Assembly: GCF_900489465.1 (NCBI RefSeq)
Contig: NZ_UEFQ01000020.1
Location: 62,001-126,000, forward strand
Direction of reading: 5' to 3'
From: Aequorivita sp. CIP111184
Lineage (GTDB): Bacteria; Bacteroidota; Bacteroidia; Flavobacteriales; Flavobacteriaceae
DNA length: 64,000 nt
Shown one piece after another: positions 17,243-26,874 of this stretch. The notes under the pieces were generated by a model. The model was given only the letters and a program-made list of their open reading frames with translations. It had not been told where the DNA came from and ran no database searches. The stretch's first letter is position 1. Every line of letters begins with the position of its first letter. The translations under genes and the position numbers were made by a program.

Positions 17243-18817
17243 ATGAAAAAGAAATTACTCCTCATTACCTCATTTTTTTCAATGGGATTGTGCTTTGCCC
17301 AAACTTACGGCACCTATGAAACTGATGTAAATGGTAAAATTTTTTATCAGAGTCCCACCCCCGTTCTATTTGTTCCACAAGAAAATAATAGTGGCCCCAC
17401 AGAGCTGTCCTTGGACTGGAGCAATCCAGATTATGACGTTTCGAACAACCCCTCAAAGGATTCTTGGGACTCCCGCTTAGCTGTTGGAAATACAGGTACC
17501 GTTTATGTTGTTTATAGCGATAACTATTCTAATGGATTGCAAAAAATTATGTTCAGAAAAAAAGTGGTAGGCCAAGGTTGGTCTACTCCTCTTTTTGTGG
17601 ACAAAGGCGGCGAGATTGGCGGAAAAAACAATCATTATGGCGCCATTACAAGCTCTCCCAATGGTGACCTACACGTTATCTACAACGTTTGGGCCAATGA
17701 AAATGTGCGTAACTATATTGGTTATTCCTATTACAATGCCGCTACCAGTATCTGGAGCGATGGCCTAAAAATATCTGATCTTGGCGGTACTGTAAACCAC
17801 AACAACAGCCACCACGATTTGTACAGCACCGATAATAACCTCCCAGTCGTAGTTTGGGGGTATGATTTCCGGGAAAATCAAATAAATGAAGAAATCTATA
17901 TGAAGTATTTTGACGGTAACGATTGGTCCAGCGATATTGCTGTTTCTGATGTTACCGATAATCTGGATGCCGGCTTCCCATATATTAAAAGTATTGGTGG
18001 CAACAAGGCAATGCTTGTTTATGCTGAAGGTAATTTCGGCAGTATGGAACTGAAATATAAAATTTATGATGAAGCCACCCACAATATCAGTGAGGCAAAG
18101 ATCATTGCTACTGAGAATATTTTTAGCAACAATTATGTGTTGGCTACTTCAGGTACTGGCGACATCATGGTTTTAACTATCCACAAGGCAACAGGCCCAA
18201 ACCGCGATATACTCAATATATATGATTACGATAGTGCTGCCGATTCTTTTAACCTTTCTTCCAACGTATATGAAGTTGCTGCAAATGCAGGTGGTTTGTT
18301 AAAAAGAATAGATATGGACTGTAATGCCGAAGGAGACTGCGCCATAATTTACACAGATTTTCTGGCAGAGACCAATTCCTTTTTAGAATACAACCCAACA
18401 ACAGGTTTTGGCAGCCCGCTAATAATAAATGAAGAAAGCCCTGGGCTTGACGCACCAAATGCGAGATTTGACCCACAGGGAAATTTGCATGTAGTGTGGA
18501 GTGATTTCCGGTTTAATGACGGCCAAGGTTTTGACGAAAGAGAAGTAATTTATGAAAAAGGAGTAAATACAAATCTTGGTACAGATGCCCTCTCCTTCAC
18601 AACTATTTCAGTATTTCCAAATCCTACCAAAGGCAACTTTACAATCAAGACAAATGAGACTTTCATTTTAGAAATCTTTGACGTTTTGGGCAAAAAGCTA
18701 GACACACAAAATATTACAGGTACCACCCAGATAATCAATAATTTAGCAACTGGAACCTATTTTCTGCGGTTCATAAATGAACAAGCCACACAGGTAAAAA
18801 AATTATTGGTGGAATAA
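17243..18817 (+). CDS. Secreted beta-propeller-like protein with T9SS sorting tail
   Basis: 524 aa with signal peptide MKKKLLLITSFFSMGLCFAQ. The long central region has repeating GxTGTVYVVYSDN / PNGDLHVIYNVW / QGNLHVVWSDFR units, as in sialidase- or BNR-like propellers. It ends in a T9SS type A sorting domain from about residue 450 (ISVFPNPTKGNFTI to QVKKLLVE). It should be exported across the outer membrane by type IX secretion. The catalytic Asp-box residues of sialidases are not convincingly present, so an enzyme name is not given. It is monocistronic with a terminator after it. Confidence 0.82.
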   Translation: MKKKLLLITSFFSMGLCFAQTYGTYETDVNGKIFYQSPTPVLFVPQENNSGPTELSLDWSNPDYDVSNNPSKDSWDSRLAVGNTGTVYVVYSDNYSNGLQKIMFRKKVVGQGWSTPLFVDKGGEIGGKNNHYGAITSSPNGDLHVIYNVWANENVRNYIGYSYYNAATSIWSDGLKISDLGGTVNHNNSHHDLYSTDNNLPVVVWGYDFRENQINEEIYMKYFDGNDWSSDIAVSDVTDNLDAGFPYIKSIGGNKAMLVYAEGNFGSMELKYKIYDEATHNISEAKIIATENIFSNNYVLATSGTGDIMVLTIHKATGPNRDILNIYDYDSAADSFNLSSNVYEVAANAGGLLKRIDMDCNAEGDCAIIYTDFLAETNSFLEYNPTTGFGSPLIINEESPGLDAPNARFDPQGNLHVVWSDFRFNDGQGFDEREVIYEKGVNTNLGTDALSFTTISVFPNPTKGNFTIKTNETFILEIFDVLGKKLDTQNITGTTQIINNLATGTYFLRFINEQATQVKKLLVE

Positions 18818-18837
18818 AAACTGAAATGTTTGCTATA

Positions 18838-18866
18838 AAAAAGACCGTCCTAAAAGACGGTCTTTT
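18838..18866 (+). terminator. Terminator after the T9SS propeller protein
   Basis: AAAAGACCGTC, six-base loop, GACGGTCTTTTA; a stem with A- and T-runs, 21 bases after the stop. Confidence 0.85.
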
Positions 18867-18946
18867 ATTACTGAAAATAAAATATATTATATACAAATAG
18901 AGTAAAGAAGCAGTACTTTTCTTGTTTTAAGAATTAGAGTACAATA

Positions 18947-18985
18947 CAAAAAGCCCGTAGCCTCACATCTACGAGCTTTTTATTT
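18947..18985 (-). terminator. Terminator of the 756-aa protein gene
   Basis: On the minus strand AAAAGCTCGTAG and CTACGGGCTTTTT form a stem with one mismatch followed by a U-run, 18 bases beyond the stop of the 19003 gene. Confidence 0.8.
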
Positions 18986-19002
18986 ACAAGAACCTAAAGA
19001 TT

Positions 19003-21273
19003 TTAGGGTTCAAGTGCAAATGCTATGGTCCTGCCGTAATCTTTTGCAATTCTCGTCTGACCATCGGTGGCGGTGGTTATAATATGCAATGTTTCTGCGA
19101 ATGCACCTTTTCCAGTTCCATCTGCATAACACTCACCTAGTAATTCTTCAGGATCAAAACTCCTACTGTATATACCGGTGCTTGTGTTTAAGTTATAACC
19201 AGAGGCGCTATCTATAACCATTCCTTTTGCGCCTGCAATGCCCACTGTTCCACAACTTCCTTTTACTACACCAAAACTGAACTCAGCAAAGTTGGTGGGA
19301 TGTTTCGCCATAAAGGATAGCTCAAGTCTTGCCTCTTCCCCATCTGATTTATATTTCACAAAACCACAACAGTTGGGAGATGCAGCTACTCCATCTACGT
19401 TTACAGTGTAGATGTTTCCTTCACACATGCTATTGTCTATACGCATAATCATATTGAAAGCATCGGCTGTATCATCTGTTGGGTTTTCCAAAAATTTATT
19501 GGGTGCGTTTTCGCTAAAATTCGCATCGTCATGTTTTAAGGTTTTAAAACTATTTTTTGGAAGATTGTGCAACAAATTTCCTGCTTGGTCAAAAAGTTCC
19601 AACTTTAGTTGATACAAACCATCGCCCTTAAGCCCGGTGGAATCAAAATGTAGGGTATTCATATTATAGGTTTCCTCTACCCAATGTGGATCTGAAGATT
19701 CGGGTTTATTGAACGGTTCCATTTCTGGCTGTTCTGGCGGAATAATATATAAGTTCTCATTTGCAAGACCTTCACCCGAAATCGGACCTAGTTTTACACT
19801 ATCAGTGCCAAGCTGATAATCGCCGTATAAATCTGTGAAAATATATCTATAAGATTTCCTTACTTGGTCCCCAACAGGTTTTAAGGGCTCATATGCACTT
19901 TCAGGAGTTAAATCTGTAAGTGATATTTTCCGATAGCTCCAGCGGTAATAATACATATTTGCATTAGGCAGATCAGTACCAAAGCCCATTCTAAGGCTTG
20001 GACTTCCGCCAAACGGTCTTTTATAATCATCTGTTGTGGTACTTAAAAAACTGTCATTATTCGCCCAAGCATCCGTTAGTCCAATGCGATCAAATGCTTC
20101 AGTTTGATTTATAGGCGGTAAAAATTGGTGGGATTGCTGTATGTGTGAAACAGTGGTGTGACCTACAGAATTTATAAACACAATATTTCCCGCTGAATGA
20201 CAATCACAACAGCAATTACCTGGAACCATAGGATGCGTTATATGAATATTAATATCAGTACCGCAACTGTAGTTCCAATGAGTGTTGCAAGGAATGGGTG
20301 GTCTGTAAACTGTTATCCATTCGCCATTGATGAAATATTCTACCCAAATATAAATATCAGGCTTATCGCCAAAACAATTGTAATAAATGGTCTTTTCAAA
20401 CCTGCCGCTGGCATTGGTATCTACCACTGCCAATTCATTACAACGGTAAAAATAAGGCCACCACCAAGGCCAAAAACAGAACCAAGGATGTAACAAGGTA
20501 TAATTTTTAGCCAAAGTTTCCCGTATCATATTTAGGTTACCAGAAGCAAGTTGTTGCTTTATTTCAGGGTTTAATTCGGGTAATTTAGAAATAGTTTCCT
20601 TACGGATCTCCGCTATGGATTGTGTTTTAAAGATATTATCTTGATTTTGCAAATCCAATGAAAACCGTTCAACACGCTGAAAAGGTCCCAGATCTGGAAT
20701 GGGTATTGGATATTTAAAGACTGGTTTTAATATTGCATCGGGTATTTTTGCAATTATATAATCTGGTATTTTGTTGATCCAATATAAAATAGGGTCTATT
20801 TCACAAATATGAACGCGCGCCTTGCAAACAGCGCGATCTTGCCAACTGTTCCCTGAGCGAAACCATTTTGAAATCTTACCCCCAACCCTACATTTACACC
20901 TTATCCAAAAGCGCGATAATACTTCAGGAATTGGCAGTATGTTTAGGCCATTGTTTGCGTCTATATTTATCATTGGCTCATAGGCCATATAACTTTGCAA
21001 TTCCTTGATGCTGCTTATACGGGTAATATTTTTATTGGAAGCGGGAGCAATAAACAACCTCAACTGCTCAGGATTTATTTTCAATTTCCGGGTTTGCTGA
21101 GGTAATTTCTCTAAATTAAATTCCAGAATATTGTCTTTCACATATTGCCACTGCAGCAATGTACCCCTGCAATGAAAAAGAAAACCAATAAGTGGAAAAT
21201 CTCTTTCTGGGGGTTGTTCAAAATCCACTCGGATTTTGAAGTTTCTGTTCGGGTAGTCAGGATTTTTTGCCAT
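19003..21273 (-). CDS. Large Trp/Cys-rich protein of unknown function, no signal peptide
   Basis: 756 aa. The N-terminus is hydrophilic, without a signal peptide or T9SS tail, unlike the other large proteins in the window. Residues of about 1-230 form an alpha/beta part with RSGNSWQDRAVCKARVH and a run of proline-rich strands. A striking aromatic patch (HPWFCFWPWWWPYFYRC) leads into a transthyretin/beta-sandwich-like stretch (ELAVVDTNASGRFEKTIYY...PDIYIWVEYFI). A Cys cluster (GNCCCDCHSAG) follows. The C-terminal half contains further beta-rich domains. I do not recognise the family. It lies downstream of the AraC-type regulator on the same strand, about 330 bases away. A metal-binding or disulfide-rich role is only a guess. 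Confidence 0.75.
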   Translation of the reverse strand: MAKNPDYPNRNFKIRVDFEQPPERDFPLIGFLFHCRGTLLQWQYVKDNILEFNLEKLPQQTRKLKINPEQLRLFIAPASNKNITRISSIKELQSYMAYEPMINIDANNGLNILPIPEVLSRFWIRCKCRVGGKISKWFRSGNSWQDRAVCKARVHICEIDPILYWINKIPDYIIAKIPDAILKPVFKYPIPIPDLGPFQRVERFSLDLQNQDNIFKTQSIAEIRKETISKLPELNPEIKQQLASGNLNMIRETLAKNYTLLHPWFCFWPWWWPYFYRCNELAVVDTNASGRFEKTIYYNCFGDKPDIYIWVEYFINGEWITVYRPPIPCNTHWNYSCGTDINIHITHPMVPGNCCCDCHSAGNIVFINSVGHTTVSHIQQSHQFLPPINQTEAFDRIGLTDAWANNDSFLSTTTDDYKRPFGGSPSLRMGFGTDLPNANMYYYRWSYRKISLTDLTPESAYEPLKPVGDQVRKSYRYIFTDLYGDYQLGTDSVKLGPISGEGLANENLYIIPPEQPEMEPFNKPESSDPHWVEETYNMNTLHFDSTGLKGDGLYQLKLELFDQAGNLLHNLPKNSFKTLKHDDANFSENAPNKFLENPTDDTADAFNMIMRIDNSMCEGNIYTVNVDGVAASPNCCGFVKYKSDGEEARLELSFMAKHPTNFAEFSFGVVKGSCGTVGIAGAKGMVIDSASGYNLNTSTGIYSRSFDPEELLGECYADGTGKGAFAETLHIITTATDGQTRIAKDYGRTIAFALEP

Positions 21274-21601
21274 AATTACATAATTATAGGTTAGCGCCTA
21301 CTCTGTTTCAATTTGGATTTTGGGCATACTCCACTAATTAATATTGCTTATTGACGGTTATCAACAAATCATTCTTTAAATGGGAAGTTCTTTTTGTATA
21401 TACTCACTTGTGCAAGCCAAATGGTTCTGTTAGAGGAGAGAAAACCTTTGCTTTTAAACACCTTAAAATGAAGCTATTAAATTAATAATCAATCTTCAGT
21501 TGTAATAGTACAAAAGCGACAGCTTATTTTAATAAAAGAAAGGAAGCTAAATATTTTACAGGCTTATTATAAAGTGTTTTTTAGCTGATGGCTACCTATA
21601 G
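21274..21601. other. Intergenic region with no supported gene
   Basis: 328 AT-rich bases between the AraC-type regulator and the 756-aa protein gene. No open frame, clear hairpin terminator or TAnnTTTG element near the downstream ATG was found. Confidence 0.5.
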
Positions 21602-22447
21602 CTATATCCTCCTTTTTACATTTTCAATACGAAGTGCAGCCTGTAAACTATTTTCAAATAGATGGGTGGGACTATTGCCAGCAAATTTTTTAAAATCCTT
21701 TATCATATGCATTTGGTCATAGTAGTCACAATCCAGCGCGATGCTAGTCCAGCATTTTTCAGGATTCATTAATTTTATTTCTATGGCGCGATTGAATCGT
21801 AACAAGCGGCAAAATGTTTTAGGGGAAGTTCCTACCTGTTTCGTAAATTTTCGTTCAAAATTGCGCAGACTCATTTTGGCCATTGCTGCATATTGTTCTA
21901 TAGGTACTGAGCAATTGGACCGCAATATGGCATTGGAAATTAAGTCCACTCCCTTTTTATTAGCATTTGCTTTTTTTTGGGTTACATACTTCTTTAAGAA
22001 CTCATCCGTAAGCGCTGCCATTTTAAAAATGTTTTGTGTTTGTTGCAGTTGCTCGCAATGCATGGAAATCTCTTTACCAAAAACGGTTTGTGCATCCACA
22101 ATTTTATTTGTGAATTCCCTTAACGGCAAATTTAAAAGGGTATGGAATCCATTAGGGGTAAACTGTATTCTAAAAATGGAGTATTCGCCTTTAAACTTCC
22201 AACTCCAGCTAAACCGGGTAAAGAGTCCTTTTAGCAAAGCTCGTTTTGATTCATTCTCGATGGAATCATTGCTGCTAATTGGCAAATCTCTTGGAAGTTG
22301 GTCTAGAAAAAACAGCAGACACATTTCGGGACCAGAATAACACGGCCAGCATAGCTCTTTCTGAAAGGTATTAAATTTCAAAAGGGTGTAGGTGCTCACA
22401 AAAGGCGCCAATAAAATACTGGGCGGTATGTTTAAGATTTTAGTCAT
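21602..22447 (-). CDS. AraC-family transcriptional regulator
   Basis: 281 aa. The N-terminal region (about 1-150) is a divergent effector-binding or dimerisation domain resembling the DUF6597/AraC N-terminal type (FVSTYTLLKF, FRIQFTPNGFHTLLNLP). The C-terminal AraC DNA-binding domain (about 185-270) has two helix-turn-helix units: MAKMSLRNFERKFTKQVGTSPK and the second IALDCDYYDQMHMIKDFKKFAGNSPTH, where the usual GF.D.SHF core is altered but recognisable. It stands alone on the minus strand. A possible target is the 756-aa protein gene downstream; this rests on position only. Confidence 0.88.
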   Translation of the reverse strand: MTKILNIPPSILLAPFVSTYTLLKFNTFQKELCWPCYSGPEMCLLFFLDQLPRDLPISSNDSIENESKRALLKGLFTRFSWSWKFKGEYSIFRIQFTPNGFHTLLNLPLREFTNKIVDAQTVFGKEISMHCEQLQQTQNIFKMAALTDEFLKKYVTQKKANANKKGVDLISNAILRSNCSVPIEQYAAMAKMSLRNFERKFTKQVGTSPKTFCRLLRFNRAIEIKLMNPEKCWTSIALDCDYYDQMHMIKDFKKFAGNSPTHLFENSLQAALRIENVKRRI

Positions 22448-22609
22448 TTTTAAGGAAACGTCAAATAAAAACTGATTTCAGAGGAGTACTTCTTTAGGTT
22501 AGAAAGAATGACAAATGGCACCCTGCGGTGTCGTCTTCGGTGGGTTCCATGGAAAATTCAATGTTTTTTGGGGCATTGGCGCCTCGTTTAAAAAGCTCAG
22601 CGTCAATTT

Positions 22610-22855
22610 TTAAGGATCAAAGCGGACGGGGTTATCCTCCTTAAATTTAAAATGCCTCACTTGGGCAATGGTTTCTAACTTTTGGGGAGTTACGGCAGAA
22701 ACTTTTCCCGAATTCACAATTGAAATACGTGTAACACGGGTTTTAAGAACAGATTTAGTCGTGTTCTTTGCGGCTATTTTTTTAGTAGTAGCCATTTTTG
22801 TCAAGGGTGTCTTTCTTAATGGAGCCTCTGATTTTAGGATTTTTTTTGCAGTCAT
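22610..22855 (-). CDS. Small Lys-rich basic protein, possibly frameshifted
   Basis: 81 aa, very basic in its first half (AKKILKSEAPLRKTPLTKMATTKKIAAKN in style of histone-like tails, positions 3-31), then VNSGKVSAVTPQKLETIAQ and FKEDNPVRFDP. Immediately after its stop, another frame (22494-22613) reads as convincing protein (KIDAELFKRGANAPKNIEFS, then MEPTEDD) for 38 codons to its own stop. A one-base error or mutation in the A5 run at the junction could have split one protein of about 120 aa. No family is recognised. It may be a DNA-binding accessory protein, but nothing proves that. Confidence 0.5.
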   Translation of the reverse strand: MTAKKILKSEAPLRKTPLTKMATTKKIAAKNTTKSVLKTRVTRISIVNSGKVSAVTPQKLETIAQVRHFKFKEDNPVRFDP

Positions 22856-23085
22856 CTTACTAAAATTTTGAAGTTGAACAATCAGTAAAACAATTGGGAA
22901 GTTAGTTGCCGAATAAAAAGCAAACTGCTTAAGAAGAGGAGAGTTTCAGCTCGCTACCACAATTGGAAACAAACTTATGTAAATGTAGTAAATAATTGAA
23001 TACCAGATACTTTTGGTTGTTATTTTTTATTCAATAGTAGTTTAGATACACAATGATCCCCACACATAAACCTCAAAATCTGGCT

Positions 23086-25200
23086 TTAACTAAAATCAAA
23101 TCCAAAGTCCAAATCAATTTTATTAGCTTTTTTTGCATCCTGTGATTTTGAAAAACTGCCCTGCGGACGCTCCTGTATTACCAAACTTTCTGGTAGACCT
23201 TCCAAAAAATAGGCGCTATTTATTTCCTCATTTTGTGTAGGCGTAACAGCATTACTGTGATGGGCATTGAGAGAATCTGTAGTTCTAGTAATTATAAGTT
23301 CGTTCTTTGCCCGAGTAAGAGCGACATAGAGAACACGTCTTTCTTCCTCAATTTCTTCTGTGCTTCCCAAACTGTAGGATGATGGATAGGTTTTTGGAGA
23401 TACATTGAGCACAAAACAAACATCAGCCTCCAGACCCTTGGCAGAATGGACAGTGGAGATAATTACGTGATCCTTATTTTCGGTAGTTTTAATTTTACTC
23501 CCCTCCAATACAGGAGTGCCACCTAAACCGGTGGAGTTATCTAAAATTCCTTCCGTTATAAATTCCCCCAAACTTGAATAGTGTTCTGCCAATATTTCTA
23601 AGACGGGAAAGTCTCCTTTCCTTTTTTCTTGCCAGTCTTTTGCATATTTCAAAGCCAGATCAAGTTCCATTTCCTTAAACAAGCTGGATACTGCAAGTTT
23701 TACGTTATTCTTGTTTGCGTTCACCGCATTGTAATAGGCTTTTATTTTTCCCCCTTCCGGTCCAGGTATAATGCCGCTAAGTGCTTCACCAGTAATTTTG
23801 CTGGTATCAAGTTTTAGTATTTCCCGTAAATAACTACTCGCTCTTACTTCCCCGATACCATGAATAAAAGTGAGGTATCGCATCCAAGCAATCTGATCTA
23901 AAGGATTATTTATTACGCGTAAAATTGCAAGTACATCCTTTATATGGGCGGCTTCCAAAAATTTACGTCCGCCGTAAGTTTCATAAGGAATTTTCTTTTG
24001 AAGAAATACAGCTTGTAAAGGTTTGGTGTAATACTGCGAACGGCTCAATATTAAAAAATCTGAAAATGTCTTTCCTCCTTCACGAAAGTCCTTCAATATT
24101 TTTTCAGCTATATAATTGGCTTCCTCAAACTGATTGGCAACATTGAGTATCACAGGCGTTTTACCCGGACCTCTATGCGCCGTGAGCTTTTTATTATAGC
24201 CAATTGGCGACTTTTGGAGAAGCCAGTTTGAAATATCCAGTATCTTTTGCGTTGAGCGGTAGTTTTTATCCAATTTCTTCACTTCGGAATCTGAAACACG
24301 TTCTGTAAAAGAGTGTACGTTCTGGAAATCTGCCCCTCGGAAGGAATAAATAGATTGTGCGTCATCGCCCACGCAAAAAAGCTTACAGATTTTTTCAAAT
24401 GGCGCAAGCAAATACCATTGCAACGGATTTGTGTCCTGCATTTCATCCACCAAAATATAATCATAAGCTTTGGAAAGTATATTTCTCGCCTCTTCATCCT
24501 TATGTAACCTATTTCCAACTACCAGCAACAGATCGTCATAATCTAGATATTTTTGTTGCATTTTAAGAGTCTGATATTCCTTAATCAAAAGTTCGAGCAC
24601 TGGGCGCAACTCTTCTATCTCTTCATTGGTTTCAGAATCATCCTTCCCCTTGTGTAATTGAATACGAATGGTTTCGGTAAGATTAATTCTCGTGTTTCTA
24701 GCGAAAGAAAACAAATCTAATATTTGTTGAGGTTTAATACGAATTTTTCCATAGCCCGTTTTTTCATTACCACAAGCCATCTTCATCAAGCTGAGTTGGT
24801 CATCTGAATCGATCACCGTGTAATTGGCAGCTCCGAACAAATTTGGGAAACTAGTGATAAGTTGGTTGCACCAACTGTGAAAAGTGGATCCACTTAGAGC
24901 CTGTGCATCCCGGCCCGGAATTCCAGCCTTTACCCGCTCCACAATTTCGCTGGCAGCGCGTTTGGTAAAGGTTAGAATCTGTATTTTTTCGGCAGCAGTT
25001 CCATTTTCAATCAAATGGGCTGCTCTGCCAACTATAGTCTTTGTTTTTCCCGTCCCCGCTCCTGCCAATAACAGTAAATGTTTTCCATTAAAAGTTATGG
25101 CTTCTTTTTGTTCTTTATTATATAATTCCAATGCAGTATTTTTTTGCTTTAAAGATAAAGTATATATCCCATACTTGGAAATATTCCATAATTTTGTCAT
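23086..25200 (-). CDS. UvrD/PcrA-type superfamily 1 DNA helicase
   Basis: 704-aa ATP-dependent 3'-5' helicase. It has the Q-motif region ELYNKEQKEAI, Walker A LLAGAGTGKTKTIV, Walker B VDEMQDTNPLQ (DEMQD, a common variant of DEXQD), motif III GDDAQSIYSFRGAD, motif IV KLDKNYRST, motif V VHSAKGLEADVCFV and motif VI VALTRAKNELII. The ATG at 25200 is chosen; an earlier in-frame ATG overlaps the divergent gene. It is shorter than UvrD, mostly in the C-terminal tail. It is divergent from an exonuclease-like/GIY-YIG gene with only 19 bases between the start codons, which suggests shared control and a joint role in DNA repair. Confidence 0.92.
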   Translation of the reverse strand: MTKLWNISKYGIYTLSLKQKNTALELYNKEQKEAITFNGKHLLLLAGAGTGKTKTIVGRAAHLIENGTAAEKIQILTFTKRAASEIVERVKAGIPGRDAQALSGSTFHSWCNQLITSFPNLFGAANYTVIDSDDQLSLMKMACGNEKTGYGKIRIKPQQILDLFSFARNTRINLTETIRIQLHKGKDDSETNEEIEELRPVLELLIKEYQTLKMQQKYLDYDDLLLVVGNRLHKDEEARNILSKAYDYILVDEMQDTNPLQWYLLAPFEKICKLFCVGDDAQSIYSFRGADFQNVHSFTERVSDSEVKKLDKNYRSTQKILDISNWLLQKSPIGYNKKLTAHRGPGKTPVILNVANQFEEANYIAEKILKDFREGGKTFSDFLILSRSQYYTKPLQAVFLQKKIPYETYGGRKFLEAAHIKDVLAILRVINNPLDQIAWMRYLTFIHGIGEVRASSYLREILKLDTSKITGEALSGIIPGPEGGKIKAYYNAVNANKNNVKLAVSSLFKEMELDLALKYAKDWQEKRKGDFPVLEILAEHYSSLGEFITEGILDNSTGLGGTPVLEGSKIKTTENKDHVIISTVHSAKGLEADVCFVLNVSPKTYPSSYSLGSTEEIEEERRVLYVALTRAKNELIITRTTDSLNAHHSNAVTPTQNEEINSAYFLEGLPESLVIQERPQGSFSKSQDAKKANKIDLDFGFDFS

Positions 25201-25219
25201 TTTTCCAATCTGAAATTTT

Positions 25220-26560
25220 ATGAAATTCTCTTTTATTTCCGTCACAGCCTCTAGCAACAATCTTGCCACAGCAAGAATTATAAATTTGGCAGTACGTACT
25301 AGCGAAGACGAGCAATGTATAGCAGAATTTGAAAGTTATATAAAACCTCAGCCCAGATTGTCAATGACTGAAAGAACTTCTTTAACAATAGACTATTCCA
25401 GAATAAAAACGGCACCCCCTTTTTGTGATATCGCTTTAGAAATTATTGCTTTGGTGGAGAACGGTCAAACAGTTTTTATGGATAGATTCTCGGAACGTCT
25501 TTTTATTAAATCTTTTAAGCAAATTGGGTATTCTCCTGGAAGGGCCACATATATCCTTCAACAACTATTTAAGAATATTACGGGAACAAAAACATTTACT
25601 ATAGCCGTTGCCCTTCAATCCCTAGGTTTAAAATATTTTGCCAATACACCTTTAGAACATTCTAAGGCTATGGAAAAAATATTTTTCGCCCTCATTGAAA
25701 TTTCTTCTGGAACAAGTAATGGTTCTGATTTACTAAAAGAAAAACCCAATTTGGATACTGTGGATTTTAGTCACCTTCCAAAAACTCCGGGAGTATATTT
25801 TTTTCGCAATAAGGAAGGGGAAGTTATTTATGTGGGGAAAGCGATAAATATCCTCAAAAGGGTTCGGAGCCATTTTACCGCCTCTAATCTTTTTGAAAGA
25901 GAATTATGCGCCCAAACTGCTTTTCTTGATTTTGAGGAAACAGGCAGTGAAACCCTTGCCCTTCTGCTGGAATCTCATTATATCACTACTTTAAAACCTA
26001 TTTGCAATACCAATCAAAAAGAACTTATTGACCCCTATGTCATCAGATCTAAGACAGATGGAAGAGGGATATTACGCCTACAATTAATCCAAAAGTCTTA
26101 TGCAGATAGTGAAAATGAATTCTACTACAACCGCGATTCGGTTTTACTAAAAATGAAGCAAGTTCAACAAAAGTTCAATTTATGCAGACGCTTCACAGGC
26201 ATCGAAAGAACGGCAGCTAAATGTAGCGACCCCGTTTTTTGTAAGGGAATTTGCCAAGGGCTCGAAGATAAAAGCATTTACAATGAAAGAGTGGCTGCAG
26301 CACTGAAATTTATTTTTGATGAAAGGCCCAGCTATATTATTAAATTAGGAGGCCGACATATATTTGAATCGGCTGTTGTATTAGTTAAAAACGGAATTTA
26401 TCAGGGTTTTGGCTTTATTGAAAACGATGCGAATATTAATTCCTTTCGTGATATTGAAGGTTACATAAAAAGATATTCCCACAATTATTTTACTTCAAGA
26501 ATTATTGATCAATTTCATAGGAGCAATAAAAAACAAGAAGGGACTATTCTTAAATACTAA
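25220..26560 (+). CDS. Degenerate exonuclease domain fused to a GIY-YIG (UvrC/Cho-like) nuclease
   Basis: 446 aa. Residues 1 to about 165 align in length and order with the DnaQ-type 3'-5' exonuclease found in the Bacteroidota exonuclease-GIY-YIG fusions. However, the first catalytic motif (usually DIETTG) is SVTASS here and the other acidic residues are not evident. Residues 185-275 form an intact GIY-YIG domain: TPGVYFF, VIYVGKA, KRVRSHF and the catalytic Glu of LALLLESHYI. A C-terminal part with CRRF and KCSDPVFCKGICQG matches the Cho/UvrC-homologue Cys region. It probably makes an incision in nucleotide excision repair. It is divergent from a UvrD-type helicase. Confidence 0.85.
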   Translation: MKFSFISVTASSNNLATARIINLAVRTSEDEQCIAEFESYIKPQPRLSMTERTSLTIDYSRIKTAPPFCDIALEIIALVENGQTVFMDRFSERLFIKSFKQIGYSPGRATYILQQLFKNITGTKTFTIAVALQSLGLKYFANTPLEHSKAMEKIFFALIEISSGTSNGSDLLKEKPNLDTVDFSHLPKTPGVYFFRNKEGEVIYVGKAINILKRVRSHFTASNLFERELCAQTAFLDFEETGSETLALLLESHYITTLKPICNTNQKELIDPYVIRSKTDGRGILRLQLIQKSYADSENEFYYNRDSVLLKMKQVQQKFNLCRRFTGIERTAAKCSDPVFCKGICQGLEDKSIYNERVAAALKFIFDERPSYIIKLGGRHIFESAVVLVKNGIYQGFGFIENDANINSFRDIEGYIKRYSHNYFTSRIIDQFHRSNKKQEGTILKY

Positions 26561-26758
26561 ATAAAACTGTATTCTGAACTTTGCATAATTTCTTTCTTTT
26601 TCATATAAAATGTAACCCAAGCTTTCATCTGCTACTGTCTATACTTAATCTATATGTAGTTCTTGATAATATCAAAAATTAAACGTCTATTTGGAAAACA
26701 ATAATCCCCAATAGCGGGACACAGATAATCCACTAATAACTATTAATTTATATCCCTA

Positions 26759-26787
26759 TGCCCTCCATCTTGGAGGGCATTCTTTTG
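26759..26787 (+). terminator. Hairpin with T-rich tail before the TPR regulator
   Basis: ATGCCCTCCA, three-base loop, TGGAGGGCAT, then TTCTTTT. It lies about 200 bases after the GIY-YIG gene and before the promoter of the next gene. Confidence 0.7.
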
Positions 26788-26851
26788 AGCTGATGACTGC
26801 AGAAAGCAAAAAAACAAAACTTTTCCTTTTATTAATTCTTTCATTTTTTTA

Positions 26852-26859
26852 TAAATTTG
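26852..26859 (+). promoter_or_regulatory. -7 promoter element of the TPR regulator gene
   Basis: TAAATTTG matches TAnnTTTG; the predicted start of transcription (about 26866) lies before ATG 26875 but after a TTG at 26857, which rules out that TTG as start codon. Confidence 0.55.
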
Positions 26860-26874
26860 GACATCAATAAAAGT

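Noticed and set aside
22494-22560. A separate tiny gene starting at an ATG within the out-of-frame segment before the AraC gene
   Set aside because: The reading continues smoothly from the upstream gene in another frame, so a frameshifted C-terminus is more likely than an independent gene.
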